NCBI GenBank assembly: GCA_036679405.1
Contig: JAVBVZ010000015.1
Span: 62,001 to 126,000, forward strand
DNA length: 64,000 nucleotides
Origin: JAEYKI01 sp036679405
GTDB taxonomy: Bacteria; Bacillota; Clostridia; Christensenellales; Christensenellaceae
Direction: 5' to 3'
The notes below the pieces were generated by a model that was given only the letters and a program-made list of their open reading frames with translations, had not been told where the DNA came from and did not search any database. Made by a program: the position numbers and the translations under genes. Position 1 is the first letter of the stretch, and the number at the start of each line of letters is the position of its first letter. Below are positions 57,040 to 64,000 of the stretch, piece by piece.

Positions 57040-58281
57040 TTATTTGGCGCTTAAGTCACGGGTAAACATATTTTCTCCTTCAGTCAGGCTTTCTATTGTC
57101 TCAAAACCCAACCGCGCCAGAAGCTCGATCACATACGGATTATCTACCGGTGTCTTGTATACCGCATTTTTTCCGTAAGCTTCCACATGCTCTTTCCCCT
57201 CTTCTCTGGGCAAAAGCACCCTTGGCCCGCCTACACACCCGCCTACGCAACCCATTCCCTCAATAAAATTCGCACGCACATCCCCGCCTATAACGTCGCT
57301 TAAAAGCGTCTTTAAGGCCGGCACGCCGTCTGCATGCAAAGACCGAAGCGGAATTTTACGGCCCGGAACCAACCTGTTTAAAGTGTCCTGGACCGCACGG
57401 CTGACCCCTCCGGTCCGCGCATAAATCCGGCCGGCAAAAGAAGAATGGTCCCGCAGGTCTTCCTCACATTCTTGCGGATCAATCCCCGCAATTTCAAACA
57501 CGTCCCGTATCTCCCTGAAAGTCAGCACATGGTCTACCGCGCCCGCAATATCCTTCTCCCTGGCTTCGGCCTTCTTTGCAAGGCAAGGGCCTATAAACAC
57601 TGTCTTTGCCTGTGGATAAAGCTTCTTTATGGACCGGCCGCATGCAACCATAGGGGAAACGGAAGGCGGTATATGCGGCACCAACAGACTGTATACTTTT
57701 CGGATCATCCCAATCCATACCGGGCAGCAACAGCTGGTCAGCATAAAATCCGTATCCTTATGGATGGAACGGTCAAATTCCAGCGCCTCTTTTAAAGTAA
57801 GGATATCCGCAAACAACGCTACTTCAATCATACCTGCGAATCCAAGCTTCTTAAAAGCGGTCCGAAGATGCCCCGGAGACACATTCAGGCTAAACTGGCT
57901 TATAAATGCAGGCGCAATCATCGCATATACCGGAGCATCGCTGTCCTGCAAGAGTTTTAAAACAGGCAGCACATCCCGGCCAGCCGTCAGATTCTTAGCA
58001 GCGCATGCGTCTATGCACGCACCGCAGCCTGTGCAATTTTCTTCTCTTATCTTTGCATTGCCGTTTTCGTCTTTTTGAATGGCATCAAACAGACAGGCAT
58101 CTTTGCATTCCTTTGCACCGCAGGCACAGTCTCCCACCCGGATTACCGGCGGGTGTTTTTCGGGATTCAGCAGGCAGTCTAAATGATGCGGGTCAACGCC
58201 GCCCTCGCCGGACGGTTTTATATCCTCCCCGCAAAGAGCAGCGCGAACCGATTGTTCATACAGCTTTTCAAAAGGGATCAT
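57040..58281 (-). CDS. [FeFe]-hydrogenase large-domain protein, stand-alone
   Basis: The 413-residue protein has an N-terminal ferredoxin-like part (CACGAKECKDACLFDAI and CTGCGACIDACAAKN, residues about 52-97) and a hydrogenase H-cluster domain with the three signatures L1 TSCCCPVW, L2 FIGPCLAKKAE and L3 EGMGCVGGCVGGP. All four H-cluster cysteines are visible. It is a short, single-gene form with no NAD- or ferredoxin-linked partner subunit adjoining, as in the less studied B/D-type enzymes or sensory homologues. L1 has an extra Cys. No maturase genes occur in the window. Confidence 0.9.
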   Translation of the reverse strand: MIPFEKLYEQSVRAALCGEDIKPSGEGGVDPHHLDCLLNPEKHPPVIRVGDCACGAKECKDACLFDAIQKDENGNAKIREENCTGCGACIDACAAKNLTAGRDVLPVLKLLQDSDAPVYAMIAPAFISQFSLNVSPGHLRTAFKKLGFAGMIEVALFADILTLKEALEFDRSIHKDTDFMLTSCCCPVWIGMIRKVYSLLVPHIPPSVSPMVACGRSIKKLYPQAKTVFIGPCLAKKAEAREKDIAGAVDHVLTFREIRDVFEIAGIDPQECEEDLRDHSSFAGRIYARTGGVSRAVQDTLNRLVPGRKIPLRSLHADGVPALKTLLSDVIGGDVRANFIEGMGCVGGCVGGPRVLLPREEGKEHVEAYGKNAVYKTPVDNPYVIELLARLGFETIESLTEGENMFTRDLSAK

Positions 58282-58368
58282 CCGTTTGCCTCGCTTTCTT
58301 TTTTCTTCATTGTAACCCGTATAGATGAAGGCTTCAAGCGCCCGGGATTTAAAAGGTCAAAAAAACAG

Positions 58369-58428
58369 TTGACAAAAAACGCCCGGAGCCATATACTTAT
58401 GAATCATAATATTTATCATTTATAAATG
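58369..58428 (+). promoter_or_regulatory. MarR operon promoter and operator
   Basis: TTGACA (58369-58374) and TATACT (58392-58397) are 17 bp apart. A 12-bp perfect palindrome CATTTATAAATG (58417-58428), inside a longer AT-rich inverted repeat, covers the early transcribed region before the MarR gene. Confidence 0.8.
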
Positions 58429-58457
58429 TTATGTTTATTAACTAATGGAGGCGTCCT

Positions 58458-58892
58458 TTGAAAAGAGAAGAACTTGCGCGGGAGATGATGCTGGCTTTCA
58501 CCAATGTGCGCAAACACCACACTCATTATCATTCCCAGGCGCACACAAAAAGAAGCGAAATGGGCATACTCACTACGCTTAAATCGCACAACGGCACATC
58601 CGGCCTCAAAACAACAGAAATCAGCCGGATCCTGCGCCTGCCGCCCTCGGCCATCACACCGGTTATCAATGATCTTGAAAGAAAAGGCCTTGTGCAGCGG
58701 CAGGATTCTTCTGAGGACCGCCGTATCGTTTTGGTGTCTCTAACCAAAAAAGGCCACGAATTTTTTGAAAAAAAGCGTAAATTCTTCCTGGAAAAATCTC
58801 TGCTTCTGGTAGATTATCTGGGAGAGGAAGACTCTATGGAATTCATCCGACTTCTAAAAAAGACTTTTGATTTCATGGACAAAAATTTTTAA
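58458..58892 (+). CDS. MarR-family transcriptional regulator
   Basis: The 144-residue protein has the MarR winged helix: LKTTEISRILRLPPSAITPVINDLERKGLV and the wing QRQDSSEDRRIVLVSLTKKG. Its N-terminus contains a His-rich stretch (KHHTHYHSQAHTKRSEMG). GGAGG precedes the start at 58458. It heads a three- or four-gene unit with a heterodimeric ABC exporter and probably represses it until a drug or stress ligand binds. Confidence 0.93.
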   Translation: MKREELAREMMLAFTNVRKHHTHYHSQAHTKRSEMGILTTLKSHNGTSGLKTTEISRILRLPPSAITPVINDLERKGLVQRQDSSEDRRIVLVSLTKKGHEFFEKKRKFFLEKSLLLVDYLGEEDSMEFIRLLKKTFDFMDKNF

Positions 58893-58903
58893 GATGTCAA
58901 CCG

Positions 58904-58933
58904 GCCCCGGCTTCTGCCGGGCATAAATTTTTT
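58904..58933 (+). terminator. Weak hairpin between marR and the ABC genes
   Basis: A 6-bp stem (CCCGGC/GCCGGG) with a TTCT loop is followed by an A/T-rich tract (AATTTTTTAT). It may reduce read-through from the regulator into the exporter genes. Confidence 0.4.
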
Positions 58934-58955
58934 ATATTTAAAGAAAGGATACGCT

Positions 58956-61190
58956 ATGATCAAACTGGCAAAATACTTAAAACCGTTTATATGGATGCTG
59001 ATCTTGTCCGTTGCTTTGCTTTTTGTGCAGGCAATGAGCAACCTGTACCTTCCAAATTACATGTCGGACATTGTAAATGTCGGTATCCAGCAAAACGGTA
59101 TTGAAGATTCCGTCCCAAACGCAATCAGCCAGGACGGTCTTACCCTCATGACAACTTTTATGAGCGAAGACCAGAAAACACAGGTGGAGGACAGCTACGA
59201 ACTTGTTGGCAAAGATAATCTTAGTGAAAAAGATTTTGATTCCTATGCCAAACAATATCCGGCTATCGAATCAGAAAATATTTATGTGCTCAAAAACATA
59301 GACGACACGCAGCGCAGCGGCCTTAACTCCATCTTTGGAGAAACGTCCTGGACAATGATTATTTTCATGCAGCAGCAGTCACAGGCGCAGGGCCAGGATA
59401 CCTCGACTTCGACCGATCTTTCAGATTTTGATTTTTCCGAAGTCTATGCCCTTCTGCCTCAGCTTGAACAGCTTCCCCCCCAGACATTTGACTCGGCCCG
59501 GGAAGCGGCTCAGCAGACCCCAGAAACCCTGCAGTCTCAAACCGGTGCCGTACTGGTTAAAAACTTTTATACGGAACTTGGTGCAGACATCTCCGAGATC
59601 CAAAACAGCTACATGTTCCGCATAGGCAGATACATGCTGTTTATCTCCCTGATCGGGATCGTTGCCGCTATCATTGTAGGATATCTGGCCGCACGAACGG
59701 CGGCAGGTGTGGCACGCGATATCCGGCGAGACCTCTTTACCAAAGTGGAAAACTTTTCCAACCAGGAATTTGATAAATTTTCCACATCATCTCTGATTAC
59801 CCGGACCACCAATGACATCACCCAGGTTCAGACAATTCTGGTTATGGGAATCCGCATGATCGCCTTTGCACCTATTATGGGAATAGGCGGTATCATTATG
59901 GCGATGAACGAAAGCGTTTCCATGGTCTGGATTATCGCGCTGGCCGTAATTTTGCTGATGGGCATCATTTTGGTTGCTTTCTCCATTGCGCTGCCCAAAT
60001 TCAAAAAAATGCAAAAACTGATCGACAGCATCAACCGGGTCATGCGTGAAAACCTAAGCGGCATGATGGTCATCCGTGCGTTCAGCACGCAAAAATATGA
60101 AGAAGACCGCTTTGATAAAGTCAATAACGAACTTACCGGCACCAGCCTGTCGGTCAACCGGCTGATGATCTACATCTTTCCGGCCATGATGCTGATCATG
60201 AACCTTGTTTCCGTCCTCACCATCTGGATAGGCGCACACCAAATTGCAGAATCCACACTTCAGATTGGGGATATGATGGCCTTTATGCAATACGCCATGC
60301 TGATCATTATGGCCTTTTTGATGCTTTCCATGATGTTCATCATGGTCCCGCGCGCATCGGTATCGGCACAGCGCATCGCGGAAGTATTAAGTACGCCTCT
60401 CAGCATCAAGGACCCGGAAAACCCGCGGAAACTCCCCCGGCAAAAAGGCCGTGTGCTTGAATTCAAGGACGTATCTTTCCGCTATGACGGAGCGGAAGAA
60501 GACGTACTGCAAGATATTAATTTTGTCGCCCGGCCGGGTGAAACCACCGCCTTTATCGGATCGACCGGTTCTGGCAAAACCACGCTGATCAACCTGATCC
60601 CCCGGTTCTACGACGTGACCGGCGGCCGCATTACCATAGACGGCATGGATATACGGGCTATCAGCCAGCACGACCTGCACGAAGAAATCGGATTTGTCTC
60701 TCAAAAGGGCATCCTTTTTTCGGGCACCATCGCTTCCAACCTGCGTTACGGCAATGAAGAAGCAAGTATCGAAGACTTACGGCAGGCGGCATCCATCGCA
60801 CAGGCGGACGACTTTATCGGCGAAAAAAGCGAAGGATATGATTACCCCATCGCGCAGGATGCCACCAACGTTTCGGGCGGCCAGAAACAACGGCTTTCCA
60901 TTGCCCGGGCACTGGTCAAAAACCCGCCCATATTTATATTTGACGACAGTTTCTCCGCGCTGGATTTCAAAACGGATGCGGCCTTAAGGCGGGCCCTTAA
61001 GGCCCGTACGGAAAACAGCACCGTCCTGATCGTAGCGCAGCGCATCAGCACCATCATGAACGCACAGCAGATCATTGTGCTGGATGAAGGGCGCATCGTG
61101 GGAAAAGGGACCCACAAAGAACTGATGGAGACCTGCCAGACTTATGTGGAAATCGCCACATCCCAATTGTCAAAGGAGGAACTCGGCTAA
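58956..61190 (+). CDS. ABC exporter half-transporter with degenerate site and large loop
   Basis: The 744-residue protein has six transmembrane helices with an unusually long loop (about residues 40-225) between helices 1 and 2 that is rich in Gln, Ser and acidic residues. The ATPase has Walker A GSTGSGKTT, signature VSGGQKQR and Walker B IFIFDDSFSALD, where Asp replaces the catalytic Glu. With the next gene it should form a heterodimeric multidrug exporter of the BmrCD/TM287-288 type. AAAGGA precedes the ATG. Confidence 0.92.
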   Translation: MIKLAKYLKPFIWMLILSVALLFVQAMSNLYLPNYMSDIVNVGIQQNGIEDSVPNAISQDGLTLMTTFMSEDQKTQVEDSYELVGKDNLSEKDFDSYAKQYPAIESENIYVLKNIDDTQRSGLNSIFGETSWTMIIFMQQQSQAQGQDTSTSTDLSDFDFSEVYALLPQLEQLPPQTFDSAREAAQQTPETLQSQTGAVLVKNFYTELGADISEIQNSYMFRIGRYMLFISLIGIVAAIIVGYLAARTAAGVARDIRRDLFTKVENFSNQEFDKFSTSSLITRTTNDITQVQTILVMGIRMIAFAPIMGIGGIIMAMNESVSMVWIIALAVILLMGIILVAFSIALPKFKKMQKLIDSINRVMRENLSGMMVIRAFSTQKYEEDRFDKVNNELTGTSLSVNRLMIYIFPAMMLIMNLVSVLTIWIGAHQIAESTLQIGDMMAFMQYAMLIIMAFLMLSMMFIMVPRASVSAQRIAEVLSTPLSIKDPENPRKLPRQKGRVLEFKDVSFRYDGAEEDVLQDINFVARPGETTAFIGSTGSGKTTLINLIPRFYDVTGGRITIDGMDIRAISQHDLHEEIGFVSQKGILFSGTIASNLRYGNEEASIEDLRQAASIAQADDFIGEKSEGYDYPIAQDATNVSGGQKQRLSIARALVKNPPIFIFDDSFSALDFKTDAALRRALKARTENSTVLIVAQRISTIMNAQQIIVLDEGRIVGKGTHKELMETCQTYVEIATSQLSKEELG

Positions 61191-63112
61191 TGGCTTCAGA
61201 TAAATATTCCAGTCAAAACGCGAATCATCAAAACGCCGCTACCCCGCCGGGAGGACAGCGCAGAGGAAACGGCCACGGCCCCATGGGCGGCGGCCCCGCG
61301 GCTATGATGGGCGCAGGCGGCGCCAAAGCCAAAGATTTTAGAGGCACCATGAAAAAGCTTATCCGCTATCTCAGCCGGTATAAGGTTGCGCTTATTGCGG
61401 TCGCCGCATTTGCGATCCTCTCTACGGTGTTTTCCATCCTGGGCCCAAAAATACTGGGACAGGCGACCACAAAGATATACGAAGGCATCATGGGCATGAT
61501 TACAGGCACAGGCAGCGGGATAGATTTTGCATATATCGGCAACATTGTTTTTGTGCTGGTGATCTTATATGTCATCAGCGCCGGTTTTTCTTACCTGCAG
61601 GGCTACATCATGACCAATGTGTCTATGAAAGTCACCTACAATCTGCGGCGGGACATCTCTCAAAAAATGAACAAGCTGCCCCTGAAATATTTCGACAGCA
61701 CCAGCCACGGAGAGGTCCTTTCCCGCGTTACCAATGACATCGACGTTTTAAACCAGACGCTCAACCAGAGCATTACGCAGATCATTACTTCCATTACCAT
61801 GCTGATCGGTATTATGATCATGATGTTTACCATCAGCTGGCAAATGACCCTGCTTGCCCTCTGTATTATTCCCGCTTCCTTTATAATCATCCAGTTTTTG
61901 GTCAAGCGCTCGCAGAAGCATTTTGCCGCGCAGCAGGAATATCTCGGGCATATCAACGGACATGTTGAAGAAATGTACAGCGGACATGTTATTGTGAAGG
62001 CCTTCAACCGGGAAGATGAATCTCTCAAAAAGTTCAATAAATTTAACGACACCCTGTACACGTCGGCACACAAATCCCAATTTTACTCCGGGATCATGAT
62101 GCCTATCATGCAATTTGTCAGCAACGTGGGCTATGTGGGTATCTGTATCCTGGGCGGCTACCTTGCGGTAAACGGACGGATCGCAGTCGGCGATATCCAG
62201 GCGTTCATTCAATATGTGCGGCAGTTTACACAGCCGATCACCCAAATCGCCAATATTTCCAATATTCTGCAGCAGACCATGGCCGCAGCCGAACGTGTAT
62301 TTGAATTCTTAGGCGAAGAAGAAGAAAGCCCGGAAAAAGAATCCCCCGTATCCACCAGCCAAATTGAGGGACGCGTCACCTTCCAGAATGTACACTTTGG
62401 TTATTCGGAAGACAAAATCATTATTCATGATTTTTCCGCAGACATTGAAAAAGGCCATAAAATTGCGATTGTCGGCCCTACCGGCGCCGGAAAAACCACT
62501 ATGGTCAAACTGCTTATGCGCTTTTATGATGTGAACAGCGGCGCAATTTTGGTGGACGGGCACGATATACGCGACTTTTCACGCGGAGATCTCCGCTCGC
62601 TGTTCGGCATGGTATTGCAGGACGCATGGCTTTCCGGCGGAACGATCCGGGAAAACATACGCTACGGCCGCCTGACCGCTACGGATGACGAGGTAATTGC
62701 AGCGGCCCGGGCCGCACAGGTGGATCACTTTGTACGCACGCTTCCGGGCGGCTACGATATGGAAATCAATGAAGAGGCCGGAAACGTCTCCCAGGGTGAA
62801 AAACAGCTTCTGACCATTGCGCGCGCCATTTTGGCCGACCCCAAAATCCTGATTTTGGACGAAGCGACCAGCTCGGTAGATACGCGCACAGAGGTCCTTA
62901 TTCAAAAAGCGATGGACAACTTAATGAAAAACCGTACCAGCTTCATCATCGCTCACCGCCTGTCCACCATTCGCAATGCAGATCTGATTATTGTTATGAA
63001 CGAAGGCGATATTGTGGAACAGGGCAACCATCATGACCTGCTGGCCAAAGGCGGTTTCTATGCCAACCTTTATAACAGCCAGTTTTCAGACGAAGAAGGA
63101 ATCGGCGCATAA
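61190..63112 (+). CDS. ABC exporter half-transporter, catalytically complete
   Basis: The 640-residue protein has a glycine/proline-rich N-terminal extension (GGQRRGNGHGPMGGGPAAM), six transmembrane helices and an ATPase with Walker A GPTGAGKTT, signature VSQGEKQLL and Walker B ILILDEATSSVD. The signature Gln in place of Gly is usual in the partner of a degenerate half. Its ATG shares a base with the stop codon of the first half-transporter. Confidence 0.93.
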   Translation: MASDKYSSQNANHQNAATPPGGQRRGNGHGPMGGGPAAMMGAGGAKAKDFRGTMKKLIRYLSRYKVALIAVAAFAILSTVFSILGPKILGQATTKIYEGIMGMITGTGSGIDFAYIGNIVFVLVILYVISAGFSYLQGYIMTNVSMKVTYNLRRDISQKMNKLPLKYFDSTSHGEVLSRVTNDIDVLNQTLNQSITQIITSITMLIGIMIMMFTISWQMTLLALCIIPASFIIIQFLVKRSQKHFAAQQEYLGHINGHVEEMYSGHVIVKAFNREDESLKKFNKFNDTLYTSAHKSQFYSGIMMPIMQFVSNVGYVGICILGGYLAVNGRIAVGDIQAFIQYVRQFTQPITQIANISNILQQTMAAAERVFEFLGEEEESPEKESPVSTSQIEGRVTFQNVHFGYSEDKIIIHDFSADIEKGHKIAIVGPTGAGKTTMVKLLMRFYDVNSGAILVDGHDIRDFSRGDLRSLFGMVLQDAWLSGGTIRENIRYGRLTATDDEVIAAARAAQVDHFVRTLPGGYDMEINEEAGNVSQGEKQLLTIARAILADPKILILDEATSSVDTRTEVLIQKAMDNLMKNRTSFIIAHRLSTIRNADLIIVMNEGDIVEQGNHHDLLAKGGFYANLYNSQFSDEEGIGA

Positions 63113-63135
63113 ATCATTGAGTAGAGGAGACGGAT

Positions 63136-63591
63136 ATGAAAAACACAGGCACAAACCGCCCTCAAAGGGCAAAGGAAAATTTTGAACAAGGCTATAACTG
63201 CTGCCAGTCGGTTTTTCTGGCCTATGCAGAGGATATAGGCCTTACGGACGAAACCGCACTGAAGATTGCCTCTTCTTTTGGCGGAGGAATGGGCAAGCTT
63301 CGGGAAGTGTGCGGCGCTCTGACCGGCGCATTTATGGTCGCCGGAATAAAAAAAGGGTACGTCTCCCCTGATGCGGACGACGAAAAACAGGCCCACTACC
63401 GCCTCATTCAGGAACTGGCCGAATCCTTTCGGCAAAAAAACGGCTCGATCCTGTGCCGGGACTTGATTGGCGAAGAATATACGCCCGGAGATGCAAAACC
63501 CGGCAAACGAACACAGGCCTACTATGACTCTCGTCCCTGTGCCGGCTTTATTGAAGACGCCGTCTGCCTGCTTGAGGAACAGCTGAAATAA
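63136..63591 (+). CDS. C_GCAxxG_C_C-family redox protein
   Basis: The 151-residue protein has the family pattern: GYNCCQSVFLAYAEDIG, SSFGGGMGKLREVCGALTGAFMVAG and a C-terminal CRDLIGEEY followed by RPCAGFIEDAVCLLEEQL. The conserved spaced cysteines suggest a metal or redox centre. It lies 23 bp after the ABC exporter and may be in the same operon. GGAG precedes the ATG. The family's function is unknown. Confidence 0.92.
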   Translation: MKNTGTNRPQRAKENFEQGYNCCQSVFLAYAEDIGLTDETALKIASSFGGGMGKLREVCGALTGAFMVAGIKKGYVSPDADDEKQAHYRLIQELAESFRQKNGSILCRDLIGEEYTPGDAKPGKRTQAYYDSRPCAGFIEDAVCLLEEQLK

Positions 63592-63603
63592 CGAATACAA
63601 ACC

Positions 63604-63632
63604 GAAAAGGGCTGCCGCACGGCAGCCCTTTT
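63604..63632. terminator. Bidirectional terminator
   Basis: A 13-bp stem (AAAAGGGCTGCCG/CGGCAGCCCTTTT) with a 1-3 base loop ends the ABC operon and the convergent partial gene. Confidence 0.9.
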
Positions 63633-63661
63633 CTTCCCCATCCCCCGATTTGACGAAAGGT

Positions 63662-64000
63662 TCATTTTTTCTTTTTTGACCAGGAAATTTTTTTGGAATA
63701 AGCGACCCACAAAAGCAGCAAGCCTAAAAAAACATATATGAATGGCGCCGGTGAAAACGCCGCATCTGCTTTGAGCATATTAAAATGTGGCCAAGCAGAC
63801 AAATACACAATTTCTGCAGGCCCTTTCGAGATGCCCGCATCAAAAGAACTCCCGATCGTTTTCGTGTTTCCATAGACAACCGTTCCGTCTTCCAGATCGA
63901 ACTCGTACCCGACAGAATAACTATACCGGTTGGCCATGGGATCCCTGCGGTCCCCCAGTTCCCTGCGCACCTCGGTGATCCGACCCTGCGTATCTCTTCC
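63662..64000 (-). CDS. DUF3592-like membrane protein, 5' end missing
   Basis: The reading frame is open to the right edge, so the gene is truncated by the window. An internal GTG at 63970 is therefore not taken as the start. The visible 112 residues read GRITEVRRE, then NRYSYSVGYEFDLEDGTVVYGN, a SSFDAG turn, a YLSAWPHFNML segment and a final transmembrane helix with a basic tail (SKKISWSKKKK). This pattern fits DUF3592, a family of membrane proteins of unknown function. Confidence 0.7.
   Translation of the reverse strand, partial: GRDTQGRITEVRRELGDRRDPMANRYSYSVGYEFDLEDGTVVYGNTKTIGSSFDAGISKGPAEIVYLSAWPHFNMLKADAAFSPAPFIYVFLGLLLLWVAYSKKISWSKKKK

Noticed and set aside
63646..63660. A TGACGAA sequence resembling a Spo0A box
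   Set aside because: A single 7-bp match in 64 kb is expected by chance and it lies in an intergenic end unrelated to a promoter.
1..64000. CRISPR arrays, tRNA or rRNA genes, transposases, integrases, prophage genes
   Set aside because: I saw no regularly spaced repeats, no cloverleaf-like sequences and no mobile-element protein motifs on either strand.

Overview
The window looks like about 64 kb of chromosome from an anaerobic low-to-mid GC Firmicute (Bacillota, class Clostridia). The evidence is class III ribonucleotide reductase (NrdD/NrdG), a hybrid cluster protein, an orphan [FeFe]-hydrogenase-type protein, many ferredoxins, a T-box leader, Spo0A-type regulators, sigma-A promoters of the TTGACA-17-TATAAT type and strong GGAGG ribosome binding sites. 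Genus-level placement cannot be made from the sequence alone. I saw no rRNA, tRNA, CRISPR array, insertion sequence or prophage. The region reads as ordinary, gene-dense core and near-core chromosome.

Layout. 1-1.9 kb: the first codons of a response regulator at the left edge, a PadR regulator with a membrane partner, and a small membrane protein. 2.0-4.5 kb: a three-gene envelope redox module (CXXC mini-protein, polyferredoxin-like membrane protein, TlpA-like lipoprotein) next to an Rrf2 regulator with a very clear operator. 4.6-6.0 kb: a FetAB-like metal exporter. 6.0-9.0 kb: an oxidative-stress set of Crp/Fnr regulator, ferredoxin, thioredoxin-reductase-like flavoprotein and Prx6-type peroxiredoxin. 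9.0-12.7 kb: ferrous iron uptake (FeoA, FeoA, FeoB, Cys-rich FeoB-associated peptide) divergent from a DtxR-family repressor with two iron-box-like palindromes. 12.7-17.2 kb: a Crp-family regulator divergent from a ferredoxin-hcp operon, followed by Bcp and a nitroreductase. 17.3-20.5 kb: a T-box-controlled ABC importer, probably for tryptophan.

20.6-29.3 kb: a complete ilvB-ilvN-ilvC-ilvD-cimA-leuC-leuD operon behind what appear to be two consecutive leader-peptide attenuators. 29.4-32.4 kb: nrdD-nrdG behind tandem NrdR-like boxes. 32.5-35.7 kb: a CadC-like regulator with a CadA-type P-type ATPase, and a DUF2148 ferredoxin-domain protein. 35.7-38.7 kb: a YgjP-like metallopeptidase, a MetY-like sulfhydrylase and a PRC-barrel protein.

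38.7-54.6 kb is a single-strand signalling and envelope block: a VanW protein, an uncharacterised membrane protein, two tandem Spo0A-like transcription factors (one with a pseudo-receiver), a 1,341-residue hybrid histidine kinase with HPt domain, an HD-GYP response regulator, a BY-kinase/Wzz pair, a PLP aminotransferase, VanZ, a CapD/PglF-like dehydratase and a LytTR regulator. It is the most unusual part of the window. A plausible reading is a phosphorelay plus cyclic-di-GMP circuit controlling exopolysaccharide or surface sugar synthesis. A 760-bp gap, a second VanW protein, the hydrogenase-like protein, a MarR-controlled heterodimeric ABC exporter, a C_GCAxxG_C_C-family protein and a partial DUF3592-like protein complete the right end.

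The recurrent theme is iron-sulfur and thiol redox biology together with dense cis-regulation. Many operators, two peptide attenuators and a T-box can be read directly. All functions are from sequence recognition by eye; none were confirmed by a search.
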